DNA of 64,000 nucleotides from Cymbidium sinense. Its lineage: Eukaryota > Streptophyta > Magnoliopsida > Asparagales > Orchidaceae. Below, in pieces: positions 13,330 to 25,884 of the stretch. Every line of letters begins with the position of its first letter. Position 1 is the stretch's first letter. The translations under genes and the position numbers were made by a program. The notes below the pieces were generated by a model. That model saw nothing but the letters and a program-made list of their open reading frames with translations, was not told the origin of the DNA and ran no database searches. The DNA lies in the NCBI GenBank assembly GCA_021442155.1, contig CM038225.1, forward strand, positions 83,836,925-83,900,924. Direction: 5' to 3'.

Positions 13330-14980
13330 AATGCAATGGTGAGCCACAATTTCCTAGGCTATGGATTTTGAGACAGCTTCATCAGTTATTGTATGCCACA
13401 TCACCCTATGATTATTTGTTCTAGCTACATCCATGGTCATCTTTACATAGATCTTACCACATAATAAATAATAATATAGAATACATAGTATTATCAATAG
13501 TTAACAAACATGACACGTTCAATTGCATATATTATATGGTGAAGTTGTATTATTATGACCAAAATTTTATAAAATCCATAAAGCCTATTACTTTTACTTC
13601 TACTATCATCTATAACATTTTTATAATTAGTTATTCATGACTTGCCTTCTTGTCTCCTAAAAGCTAATGCCACTAGAGGAATAATTCCATGATATATATA
13701 ATATAGTGGGCATAACTATTTCTCAAAAATAACATGGAACACACATCCATATGATTGTATATAGTTTTCTAGAGTGAAAATTTTAAAATGAATGTTGTAT
13801 GTATGATCTAGACTTCTTACACTAACTATAACAATTACATGGGCACATGTACATACATAAATCTTCATGAAATATATGTCAACTCTAAAAGCTCACAAAG
13901 GCATATCAAAAATTGATATTCTTGTGGGTTAATACAAATTTATTTAGGATATTTTCATGCATCATTCTTTACTCTTTATATGGTAGATCATATTTGAGGT
14001 GCAAAGAGCGATTCATTGTTGGTCAAGCAATGATTTTCTTCTATGGTGTTAAAATGTATAATGGTATACCACTTAGATCTTAGGGGTACTTATTAATGAT
14101 CAACTATGACATCAAAGAATGATATAATATCTCGAAAAGAAGAAATATCATCTTAAGATGGACTTAATCATCTAATAAGGACTCCTAAGCCGATGAGTTT
14201 ATGTGTACTAGAAATTTCACTCTATCTTATACGGATGAAGTAAAATAGGGTTTATTTTAAGATTCATAAGTTTCTTATGGGGGCAAGCCACTATAGTTAA
14301 TTGCATCTTATGAGACATGAATATTTTAAGAAAACTTTCAATTAAAATAATCAATTAACATCTCTATGGATTTCAAAGCTTGATATTAAAGGAGTAGTGA
14401 TTTTCAAAAAAATCAAGTGGGAGAACTCAAACAAGAAAAGTTATTAATAGAGTCCAAAGGGAGATAAGTATGAAGCACTCATGATACTAGGAAGTCTAGT
14501 GAACACTCAAATATATTCTATGGTGAGGCTTTATATTTTTGAAAATTAATGATTATTATTATTTACTTGATAATTTCATTAGAATGCTAAGACATATAAT
14601 CTTATAATATAAGATTGTAGATATACCTAAGAGGTGAAGACTTAAACTCATAAGAAATGAGAAACAAGTATCCTCTAATTTTATGTTTAATAGCACTTCA
14701 ATATAAGCTAGAAGCTCGACTTAATTCTACTTGGAGAAATAAGATATAATGACACATCCTTACCTAATGATGTGAACCCATTTCAATGCTTTTGGACTTA
14801 CACCCATCTGGAATGGTTGCCAACTAACACCTTCGATGCTTTAAATCCATGTAAGCAAGCCATATGAATGTACGATGGCTGGCTTATTGTTTATTAGGAA
14901 GGAAAATTCTAAGAGCCTAAACTCACTCATTAAGAGCTTAGATTATGACTATCATGAAAATCATGTCCTAAACTAATGCA
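13330..14980. other. Spacer with no recognised gene
   Basis: AT-rich sequence without long frames. A less AT-rich patch at 14,770-14,900, read on the minus strand, looks like retroelement LTR wording (GGGTTCACATCATTAGG) and may be the far 3' part of the TGTTGAC copy that follows, but this cannot be verified because no other copy in the window reaches that far. Confidence 0.4.
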
Positions 14981-16478
14981 ATAAAAATACATATTTTATT
15001 CATTTTTGACTTATCAATTTGACTCAAGCTGGGTGGGTAAGTATGTTTATATGCATGATGAAATAAAGTTATGGGAGAAACCTACGAGAAGGGTGTTCTT
15101 CACTCAAAGGGTTGTTGTCAACGATCTTGCACTCCCCATATGGTGCAATAAGTTAAGATCCCCTATATTCAAGGCAAGAAGATAAGGTGCATGCATGGTA
15201 TTTTACATTCATCCTAGACATGTTGGTTCTAAATATTTTAGTTGATTAATCCTTAAGCTTTAAGGTGAGGTTATGAGCTATGTTAGTCATTAGTTTGATT
15301 ATTAAATTTGGGTAGAAAAATTAATGTCTAAAGAGCCTACCAAAATTAAGACCATAAAATAAGCATCACACTTTAAAGAAATCAAATTAAAAGAATAATA
15401 AAAAAGCAGCTATAGCTGGGTTCTGCTATACACCCTGAAAAAAATGGGTTGTCGAGCTCAACTCTTATACAACCTAGATTATAATAAATTTTATAATAAA
15501 TGAAAGAAACCTATGAGGTCTTCAAACTTTCTCTTGATCTTCAAAGTTTTGGATCCTAAGCATTATAGAGCATCTCTGATCTATGCCCTCTATCCGCTGC
15601 TCATTCTAAACCCCATGGCTCTAATCTTAATTATATTATAAAAATTATATTTGAACATTCTAAAATAAAATCCTAACTAAATCTATAAAACAGAGGTTAG
15701 TTATAACACAAATATACACCAAACAGTTATGATTCACACAATTATACTTAGCAAGGGTGCCAAGTCCACCTATCCTAATGGGCTATGCTTAAGGGGTAAA
15801 TAATACTTGCAAACAAAATTATTTAATTTAATTAATTTTTTTATAGTGGCCCCTTTATTAAGTGCAACCACTATAAAAATAATATTAGTATAATAAATAT
15901 CATACTATAATCTAACCTATGCACAAATAATCCTAACACTCAGTCTAAAATATTACATCACAAAATAAAAAAAATTAGTATATCACAACAAAGCGCTGAC
16001 TTAATCCAAATCTAAGATTGATGACCTATCAATCTAATGTGTGTGTAGAGGTTAGTGGTATGATAATGTTAGGCTTTAATGTTTAAATTATGATTTAAAT
16101 GATAAGTTTAAATAATTAACCAAAGGAGGTGATTTTGATTCAAGTGATTACTAATTTAAGAAGTGAACTTTTAGATTATAAAGTCAAGTTTGTTTAAACT
16201 AGACTTAATGTTCGAAAGAGTGTAAAAATTTATAAGTTTCACTTGAGGTAAACCTATTCTTTTTAAACACCCTACCTTGAAGTGGATATAAAGATACATT
16301 TTATAGCTTTTAAGCTTTCTTAATAAAGAATAAAGATCTTCATTAATTCCTAAATTTGGACTAAGCTTAAATAAAATTACAATTGAAAGACTTCTTAAAA
16401 CCAATGAGTATATGTTATGATTTATTTAATGATATCCTTCAACTCTTCTTACCACTTTAATACTTCATTACAAAGATC

Positions 16479-16588
<110 letters not shown>

Positions 16589-16739
16589 CATTTATAATTT
16601 TTATACACTAATATAAGCAAGAACATGCATGCTTCATTTTTTTAAAAATATTAATTAGGAATTCATGTAAATGCATGTTTTTGTGTGAATATGCATGCAT
16701 TTTATGAAAAAGGGCTTACCAATTCATACACATGAGTAT

Positions 16740-17060
16740 ATATACATATATATTAGGCCTTTTATAAATATGTGCCATTATTAAATGAGAAATGTGAGGT
16801 TAAGGCCTCCTTCAAATCTGTAGACCTATGATTTCGGATGTCTATATATATATATACTCATATATGTATGTATAAAATGAAACTTTGAAATTTTTTATAA
16901 TAATGAGTATAAAATAATTTAAACTTCATATGTATTTTTCATACAACTTTTTAGGTACATGTCATTGTTAAACCATGGAGATGAGGTATCTAAGATCCTT
17001 TAAACTCGTAGCCCTATGCCTTCAGGTGTCTAGATTATATACCTTCAAGGAGTGTATATT
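16740..17060 (-). repeat. Tandem duplication inside TGTTGAC copy 2
   Basis: Two similar segments lie side by side: one around 16,760-16,860 (TGTGCCATTATTAAATGAGA ... GTAGACCTATGATTTCGGAT) and one around 16,955-17,050 (CATGTCATTGTTAAACCATG ... GTAGCCCTATGCCTTCAGGT). The plus-strand copy has a single version, at about 38,270-38,390. The repeat unit is near 190-200 bp. Confidence 0.6.
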
Positions 17061-18904
17061 ATAAACATGAATTGTATACATGGATTTTATTTATTTTTGT
17101 TAACTTAGGTTCATAAATGTATACATATGTTCTAATTTATATCAAGAAAATATTTTGAGATTTACTAGTGATAATAGGCACTATTTATGTAACATGCATT
17201 TAAGAATTTTGATTTTAACATGAATGCATATGAACCATGAATTAAGCACACATTTTAAATGGCTAAAGAGTGTTTAAGGATATCATAAGAAAATATACTT
17301 AAATCATTAAACCTTAAGGCTAATCACATTAAAATAATCACAATTAAACTTAATTAAAGTTCATTAATTAATGTATTCAAATTAAAATTGATCAGACCTA
17401 TTGAGGAGATCAACATTCTAAAATTATCCCATGGCTTCTTATATTCATTAAATGATTTAAAAGTGATTTGAGTTGATATTAGAATTTAATAATAATTTAA
17501 TCCAATTAAGCCCAAAAGCCTCCAAAATTTTAATTAAGCATCAAATATAAGTAACAAAATTATGAGAAACTTTTTGAAAATAGGTAAACATGAAATAAAC
17601 ATATCCTTAAAGTTCTAATGCAAATGATCTTATATTTAATGACTAATTAAATGAATGAAGAGAATTAAAATCATCAATTACTCTTAAAATGTCCCAAACC
17701 AATTAACACTATTGATTTCATTGGAAACCTCTTTGTTAGCGAGCATAGAGAGGGGTTAATCATAATTTTATAGAGATCTAGGCAACTAGTTATGAATTTT
17801 CTAAGTCTTAAGATAATTAATGAATTATTTAATCAATAAAAACACCCTTAATGATGATTTTGAGAAATAATCAAGATTAGAAGTCCTAATAATTTTCTTT
17901 CGTCATCATTAAGTTCCTAAAACACATTTAGACTTTAAAATAATTTTTATAATTTATTAGATTTATTAAATAGCCAAAATGGCCATTTAAGACTGGAAAT
18001 ATAGATCAACTAATACACTTAGCAATTGACTAGAGATAATTATGGAAGGTAGAGGTCATCCCATGGAATGTTCACCCAAAAGTTCAAGTCATTTGGCCAA
18101 TTAAGTAAAACTTAATTATGATATTAAATTTTTTTTAAAACCTTAATTAGTCTCTGCCTACTTAATAAAAATTAAGGCTTTTACTTTTATTAAATTCTTT
18201 TCTGTCTAAACTTTCCAAAAGCCCTCATTTTATTTTATTATATTTCTATAGTTATGATTTTTAAAATTCAAGTTAATTAATCATATTTTAAATTTTATTT
18301 AATCAAATTACATAATCAGCTTTTGAGTTAGATATGCTTTATGCATAGCACCATAGGATTGATTATTTAAACCATCCCATGTGGCTACTGACTCCGATGA
18401 TAGATATGGTTTCCTCGAGTCATTTGATAAAAGATTAAAGGGCTCTAATTAATGCAATGATTAAAAAGGGATTAAATTAAAAAAATCTAACATGAATTTA
18501 TCATAACCATCCATTCTAATTATGAAGAATGGACAATACGTGATTCATATTCAACCTTCAGTGAGACACATAAAGACTGTCCAGCTTTTTCTCCTTAATC
18601 TGAGCCAACCACGAATCATTTCATAGTGAAATTGAATATATTAGGATCAAAATAAAAATAGAGGGTTCTCTATGGTATGATCTATGTGAAACACCAAATC
18701 GTAGAATGAAAGACCAACACCTAAAGGGTTATCTATGGTTTGTAGTGATTTACCTCATCGAACTTAAAATCGGTGATTAAATTTACTAAGATAGCTTTAT
18801 TTAGTAGAAACGAAGCCCTTTTATTAAAGTCCCCTTATACTTATTATTATATTACTTGAATGGCATATATACTTGCGTATACCATTTTAGCCTGGTCAAT
18901 TTTT

Positions 18905-18922
18905 TGGCATCTTTGCCAGGGA
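18905..18922 (+). promoter_or_regulatory. Decayed primer binding site, Athila type
   Basis: TGGCATCTTTGCCAGGGA differs from the Athila-type site TGGCGCCGTTGCCGGGGA at four of 18 positions, three of them G-to-A or C-to-T changes at former CpG or CpNpG sites. This site is complementary to the 3' end of a host tRNA that primes minus-strand synthesis. Confidence 0.55.
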
Positions 18923-19967
18923 TTTAACAAAAAATTTAGTTAAGTTGATATTAATCTCGCTAGTCTATTTTTAATTCAACTTATTATCTATGTTAATTTT
19001 GTTCAAGTGTAGTGAGTTTTAGAGTATGGTTTGTAATTGTGTAATTAATTATGTTAAATTTATTTTTAAATTTGTAACTAATTGATTTTATAAAATATAT
19101 TTGAAATCATATGTTTTATTTTTATATGTAATTTGTCTATTTTTATGTGTAATAAATATAGCGTAGAACTTGTGCAATTTAATGCTTAAATAGAGAGAAC
19201 TTGTAAAAAAAATACTTATAAAAAAGTTCATAAGTTCAAAAAGGGGAATTGAAATTTGAGAGTACAAGATTAAAAGATCACTTTTAATATTCATAAGTTC
19301 AATACAATTGCTTAAGGATTTTAGTAGTGAATGTTTAAGAACTAATTTGGTGAATGGGAGTATACAAAATATAATATTTGAAAAATCATCTTTAGCTTAG
19401 TTATCAAGGCCTTTGGTTGACGAAGCACCTACTGTAAAGTAGAACGTAATGACGAATCATCTTAAGTATGTTTTTTAGTTGAATCATCAACTTCACCAAT
19501 CATAATCATTGTGAATTTGGATGATATTTGAGCAAAAAGTGAATGAAAATCTTGAGGATCAATAAAAAAGATTTTAAATGGATGATTGCAACCATAAAGT
19601 ATTCATCAATTTGGTTTGTTCAAAGTTAAAAACAAAATCTTAACATTGTTAAGTTGAGGACTATAAACTAAGAGATGAATAGGAGGAAACCTAAGGTTGG
19701 TTTGATTGGTATGTTGTTGCATGATTTATAGTTGTGAGTACTAGTTGCATCATGTGTGAAACTCTAAAATTATTAATGAGTTATTTTTTGTTGCTAAAAG
19801 TACTTATGACCAAAAAAAATGTTAGTTAGAAAGATGGTAAAGAAGAAGAGGAAGAGTAAAAGAAGAAGATTAAAAAATGAGGAGTTCATGCACTTTATTT
19901 TATGTGTGTTTCATTATTTTATTATAGTCATACATGAGTTTTTTTTAAGGAGGGGTGTGTGTGTGCC

Positions 19968-19997
19968 GGGTTGGGGATGGGGGCGGGCGGGGTGGGG
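19968..19997 (+). other. G-quadruplex-prone G-run cluster
   Basis: Six runs of three to five G separated by loops of one or two bases lie within 30 bases (GGGTTGGGGATGGGGG, then CGGGCGGGGTGGGG), directly after a GT run, in DNA that is otherwise strongly AT-rich. This meets the usual G3+N1-7 quadruplex rule with room to spare. No gene is near, and its role, if any, is unknown. Confidence 0.9.
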
Positions 19998-21563
19998 TCT
20001 GAGTTTTTTCCATTATTGAAGTGTATGAGTATACAAAGTAGTGTTTAAATTATCAAATTTGTCTTGTTTCAATATTAAAAGTTTATAATTATTATTTGTC
20101 TTAGATAACTGTCTCACTTCCTAAAACTTAAAATTTTATTTGAAAAGCAAAACTTTGAGTTAAAATCAATTAAATAATATTTTAATTTTAAAATAAAAGT
20201 TGCATTAAAATTATTAAATAATGAAGTATAACTTATACTATTAATAACTTATTTTTTTATAAAAATTACTAATTTCAAATGAGTTAAGAAATTTCTTATA
20301 ACACCACACATAGAAGACTCTTATTGAATTGTTGTAATTGACTTGAAATAAAGAAAAAATCACTATTATTTCATTAACATAATTTTGATTAGTATTTATT
20401 AGAGATTAGACCATTTAGTGAAAAATAATAATTTATTTGAATTGTGTTGGATATATAAAAGTATGAAAATCAATAATAATTATGGGCACAAAGACAATAA
20501 GGTGAACTTCTAAGGTTTAAAAAATGGAAAAAAGAAATTAAAAAAAAAGTAAAGAAGAAGGAAAAAAGAGAGGAGAGAAAACACTTGAGATTGAGTGTTA
20601 TACAATAATAATACTTAGAAATTCTCCAAACAATCTGAGCAAGTCAATAAAGTTATTAAAGTAAGAAAATGTTCTAAATTCAAGAAAGAAAATCATGTCA
20701 TGATTATTTAAATAATAAGTGATTACTAGTTATAGTAGTATATTAACTAAAATTCAAAAGAATCAAATATATTAACATTAAGCATTGAATGACTTAACTC
20801 AATTGAAATATTAGTTTGAGTTAAAATTTAAGCTTTTGTAGTTAAGTTATTTTTCATATTTAATAATGAGTCTTGTAAGTTTATTCTTCAACTAAAATTA
20901 ATATTTAATGATTTTAAATTCTAAAATTTTTATAATCAAATAAATTTAAGGATTCATACAAATACATATGATTACTTTAGGACAAACAATGAATTTAGTT
21001 TGGGGGTGTTCGATAAAAAAATAATTTAGTAAAATTAACATGTATTTTTAAGTAAAAATATTATTTTATGATTTATTATCATAATTTTAAGCATATATGA
21101 CAAAAAAATCTCTTATTAGAGAAATATATATATATATATATAATATAGAATTGTGATACACCACTGCAATGCTACATTTATAGCGTTGAGGTGATAGTAT
21201 AAAAAAAGTCATACAAAAATAGAGAAGACAATGCCATAGTGCCAGATTTGCAATGCCAAGACAACATACCCAATGCACAGTGTTACATTGCAATGCCAAG
21301 GTGCTTGAACCAGAAATTTGTGCTAAAAATTAGAGGGCATAGTGCCGAGACACTAAAGAGCGGTGCCAAAGCTCTACGACATGACAAAATTTAGAGTCAA
21401 TTTGAGAGGTTGTAACTGTAATTTGGGGAGTTAATTTGAAAAGAAAATAGGGGATAGTTTAAAATGACATTATTCTATGATTTTTAGCTCTCTTTTCTCT
21501 TCTTTGGGAGTGAATATCATTTAGTGTATGAGTGTGTTAGTATTTTTCTTTGTGTGAGTGGTA

Positions 21564-21585
21564 GTGTGTGTGTGTGTGTGTGTGT
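21564..21585. repeat. (GT)n microsatellite
   Basis: Eleven GT units inside the Athila-like remnant. Confidence 0.95.
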
Positions 21586-22440
21586 AAATGTTTGGAGGAA
21601 GCTTAGATCCATTAAAAGAGGATGCTTGCAGAATGATTAAGAGTAGAAGCAAATCAGAATTGGAGGAGGACATCCTAATTCTTTCTTTCTTTACTGTTAA
21701 TTTATCTTGTATTAGCAATACTCTAAATTTGTTGTTCTCTCTTTCTCAATGTGTTTAATTATATAATACTATAGATTTATGATTTTCTCATGTTGATTTG
21801 TGTATTTTTTTGATGTGAATATTAATATAAGAAAATTATTTGGGTCAAATACTTAAGTTATTTTTTTCTTTGTGCTTTATTTACTTGTGATCTAGTCAAT
21901 TGCAATGTTAAAATTAAGTGTGATTTACATATATCTAAGAGTCCTAGTGGAGCAATCAAGAAATAATTAGATTTACTAAGAATACATAGTAATATGATAT
22001 TTCACCTACAATCATTTAAGAGAGATGTGGGTAACGCAACCACTTAAAATTTAATTAGACTAGAGGAGAGCTAATTGAAGGGAGTGGTTTAGTTATGTTG
22101 ATATAGACATAGACAATAAAACATTGATGTTTCTGATTGAAAACAACATATTTTTTGAAAATTTCACATTAAACTTAGTGCATAGTATTAATATAAATTT
22201 TTACAAACTAAGAGTATACTTTTCCAAAAAAAATAATTTTAAATAGTAGCTTTACTACTTTTAGTCTTTTATTTTGTTGGATAAAAATCAAGACTAATAA
22301 TAAATTAGTAATTAACTAAATAAGATTGTCAAACTTATTCTCGTGAGATTGATACTCTACTCATCATTATATTAGTAGAATGGGATGTGAACTTGCATAC
22401 ACCAATTTAAATTGGTTAAGAGATTTGCAAGCAAAAAAAA

Positions 22441-24180
22441 TAATGAATAATAATGAAAAAAATAAACATCTAGACTCTAGCACCATAGCGTAGGCTCCAT
22501 TTCCCCTAAGTTTAAGAGTTCAGAAAACACCAACCACTCACCAGCCATCCCGATCTACGATAACTACTTGAGAGGAAAGTGGGAGCAGTGGAGAGCGAGA
22601 ATGGTTAATAGGAGAGTGGCAACAGTTGAGAACTGAGTCCTATAAGAAGAGAAGGGTTGAACGTTCTTCTTCTTCTTCTTCTTATTTTTTTTTCTTCTAG
22701 CCACACTCTCTTCCCCCTCACTATTACGGACTCCACTACAAGTTTCTCTCTGTACGCTCTTCTTCTTGCATAAGGTAATATTCTAGGTAAAACTCTAAAT
22801 GAAATACTTTTTCATATGATTCCTCACTCTAAATAAAGTTTTGAAGAATTCTCATTGATCTTTGATCTAGTGCGAAATGAAGATCCTCCCTTCATTGATC
22901 TTAGATCTAGATCAATGGAGAAGAAACAATCGGATAAAATACAAAATTTTAAGCATTACCAAGGTAAAATTCTACCAAAATCAAGGTTAAATCTGGTATC
23001 AATTCACTAAAATTCAATTTTAAAACTACAAGAGCTCCCCGAACTTGATTCTAGTATGAGATAAAAAACTCTCCCTCCATTCTTGAATTAATAAGGGAGA
23101 AAAGTGCATTTTGCACTAAAATATTTTGAAACCTAGAATTGCTAAGTCATTATGCTACCAAAATTTCATGAAAATCATCAAATTATATGAGAAAACCTTA
23201 GAATAGGGTCTTCAAACTTGTATGCACGCTACCTAGTCCACAATGTTGAACTCGTGAATTTGAACCTTTAGCACTTCACTTATAGCATCGTAGCACTATT
23301 GTATGACACTGAGACATTGTGACTAGAGCTATGGTGCTAAATCTTTACACCAAAGCACTGCTTTCTCGGGTTGTAAGGTCAAAATGTTCACTTGTAGTGC
23401 TATCCTGAAAGCGCGATGCACTGTGACCAACATTGTGGCAGTAAATCTTGGCATTGCAGCAGTTCCTTATCCAATTATAAGGCCAATATAACCATCTACA
23501 GTGCCACAACACTATCTTGAATGCACTTAGGCGCTACACCAACATCATAATGTCATTGTTTTGGTTCCTAAGAACCACCTTCTTTGATTTTAATCTTAAA
23601 TTTTTACCATTCAACACTTAGGCATTGGATTTTTTTCAATGTCAAGGAGTTGGCTTCTCGATATTCATAATCTTGAGTTAAAATTTTATTTTTAACTTAT
23701 AATCGACATAATTGAATCTTGGAGACTACACATCAACATTTGAAATGAGAAATCTAAGTGCTGCCTTCTCAAGTTATAAGGCCAATATGCCCACCTACAA
23801 TGCTATCATGAAAGCACTGAGGCATGTGAACAACACCATGGCACAAAATCTTAGTATCACAATGCTACCGTTTTTGTTTTAAGCCTAAGTCTCAATACTT
23901 AACACAGAGGCACTAGATTCCCAACACCGTGCTAATATTTTAGTGCCATGGCATTGACTTTTTAATGTTGAGGCCTTGATTTTTTAACCTAGTTTTATAA
24001 GGTTAGAAATTTTATTTTATTAAAATTTTAACTTATAATAAATATTTATATTACAATTAAATTCATGAGATAGCCAACTAGCATGTAAATAATATGAAAT
24101 AAAATTTTATTATAAAATATAAATTTTGTTATAGAAATGGGCAAAATAAAATTATAATAGTAAAAACAAAGAAGAGAAGA
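22441..24180. other. Non-coding retroelement-like region with repeated GCACTG/CAGTGC words
   Basis: It begins with a CTTCTTCTT-rich pyrimidine stretch (22,660-22,760). From about 23,260 to 23,970, words such as CACTGTGACC, GGCATTGCAG and AGTGCCACAACACT recur. Three loosely similar units of roughly 100-110 bp can be seen at about 23,360, 23,465 and 23,755, each holding a TTATAAGGCCAATAT-like core followed by a CTACAGTGC-like word. The same vocabulary returns at 21,140-21,380 and 25,440-25,860. It looks like decayed CpG-rich palindromic repeats of a Ty3/gypsy LTR or UTR. Confidence 0.4.
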
Positions 24181-24189
24181 GAAATATAA

Positions 24190-25330
24190 ATACAAATATA
24201 AAAAAGGAGCTGGGGAAGACTATCCTAGAAGTCATAATCATCATCCTCCTTCTCCTCTTCTTCTAGCTCCGGTGGGGTGCTAACATAGGGGTGATAAGGA
24301 GGCGATGTATGAAAAGGAACTCTATTTGGGCCAGCATTAAAGTTACAATTTTCAAAAGATTACCAAATTTTTTGTCTCCGGTCTAACAATCAAGGCTAAA
24401 GCTTGGCATTATTTTATTTTGCCAAGTTGATATCCACTAGTAATATTAGTGAGGTAACTAATGATATTACCATTTTGAATTAGCCATTCAAAAGGACTTT
24501 ACTATAGATGTAGGAAATATTATTTATAATTTAATTTGTAATATGCTTAAAGGTATACTACCTTGGGTATGGTCACCCTTCTCTTATTTATTCTTTATGT
24601 GTTGTGGTTGGTGTATTAGAGGACCTTGATGAAGAAGTCCTTATACAAATTACTCTCCTAACTAAATAAATGATTGAGGGATTTGGATTAAAAATGGAGT
24701 TAGGAGAAAGTTCACACGCTTCTTAGACTAGATCCAAATCCTCCAAGACATTAACGAACAAACTCTATAATATTGAGGAAAAATCTCAAAATTAAGAAGG
24801 GTGTGAAAGCAACCTTGGTGAACTAGAGAAAAAGTTTAATGATCATATGGATTAGAGGCAACAATAGTTTTATTGCAATAATGAGTTCAATTTTCATTTT
24901 CAATGGACTTTTGAATTTCTAACAGTGAGGAAATTAAGGATTTTATTAAAATTGAGGTAATCATTGTAGTAGGAAAGAAATTGATGATACACAAAATTTT
25001 GCAAATTATTATATGAGTTAATAGATGTACTATCAAACATAACCATTTTCTGGTACAAAAATTTAGTTATCCTGGTGATCCTTCATGTTGGTGAAGAACT
25101 CCCACACCACAGGAATGATGCAAGCGTTGTTGTCGTAGGCCGCCTTCTCCAGGCTCATTGATAATCCCTCAACACTCCCACGAATTTTAGAAACCCTTAT
25201 GGAATGAGATGCTTATGGATGAGGGCATGCTGATACCTCACCTCTGCATCTACATTGATAAATCTACCAATATTGCTAGAGGACGCCCTCTTCTTGCCCT
25301 TTTGGATGACCTTGAGCGCCATGTTTACTA
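24190..25330 (-). pseudogene. Athila-type ORF1 ('putative plant transposon protein') pseudogene
   Basis: On the minus strand the segment near 25,323-25,195 reads MALKVIQKGKKRASSS, then RFINVDAEVRYQ and KHLIP. A frameshift later, 25,165-25,080 reads EKAAYDNNACIIPVVWEFFTN. The layout is a basic K/R-rich start, RF...RY...LIP, then a VVxEFYANL-like motif. I know this from the ORF1/gag-side protein of Athila-like elements and related transposon proteins. At the far end, 24,300-24,220 reads PFHTSPPYHPYVSTPPE and then an acidic tail EEEEKEDDDYDF before a stop. The middle is heavily decayed. Antisense extra ORFs are also known beside the 3' LTR of some Tat elements, so it could instead belong to the Tat repeat that follows. 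It is clearly not functional. Confidence 0.5.
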
Positions 25331-25439
25331 TTCTAGAACTAAGGAAAAGCTAAGAAGGAAAAGGGTTGCAAGAATTCCTAAAAAAAGTAAAGGCTTTAAA
25401 ATGGAAATTTTGGTAGCCTAGGGGTTCTATTTATAGGTT

Positions 25440-25860
25440 ACTCCCAGCTCCTCAACACTGCTTTTGTAGCCTCAGTTTCTAAAATATGGGACCATCAGCA
25501 TGGCACTCCACATGCAATGCTTAGGCATCAGTCAGCTAGCATCATGATGCTGGTCAAAATATTGTCCTTTTTTGTTAAATGTAGCCAACCTGTTAGCTTT
25601 TTTTGAGTGGCACCGTGGTGCCACTTTGGTGGCACTTCAACACTACACATAGTCAACTTGCTTTCTATAATCTTTTATGGCTCTTAGCACTGCGGTGCTG
25701 ACCTCTCTTATTGGAGACCTATATTTCTGCCAGTACTGGGGTGCTAACTGGCACAGGCCAAAGTGTTGAGCATTAGGTGCTGAAGTGTCAGCTTCTTGGT
25801 GCTAAATCCTAAGCATTCCGACATTACTCATACAATGTTGAAGCACTGTCCCTTAGAAAA
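25440..25860. other. GCACTG/CAGTGC-rich non-coding patch
   Basis: Short palindromic words (GGCACCGTGGTGCC-like, CATCATGATGCTGG, CACTGCGGTGCTGAC) recur every 15-40 bases, as at 23,260-23,970. Possibly decayed GGCGCC-type repeats of an LTR. No frame or clean period is visible. Confidence 0.4.
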
Positions 25861-25884
25861 AAAATAAAGAAATTAAATCAAACA

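Larger units (their letters stand above)
18832..22440 (+). mobile_element. Athila-like LTR retrotransposon remnant, non-coding
   Basis: Two stretches look like the same LTR end: GAATGGCATATATACTTGCG...ACCATTTTAGCCTGGT near 18,860-18,900 and GAATGGGATGTGAACTTGCA...ACCAATTTAAATTGGT near 22,379-22,420. The first is followed by a decayed Athila-type primer binding site; the second is not, as expected for a 5' and a 3' LTR. The text before the second (a GTTGATATAGACATAGACAA block near 22,098) resembles Ty3/gypsy LTR wording. Nothing between them codes for gag or pol, so this is either an internally deleted or a non-autonomous element. Its first LTR is reduced to its last 70 bases. Confidence 0.45.

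Noticed and set aside
19819..20019. Basic K/R-rich 66-residue frame
   Set aside because: It arises from an AAGA-rich tract and the G-run cluster inside a non-coding remnant; no conserved motif.
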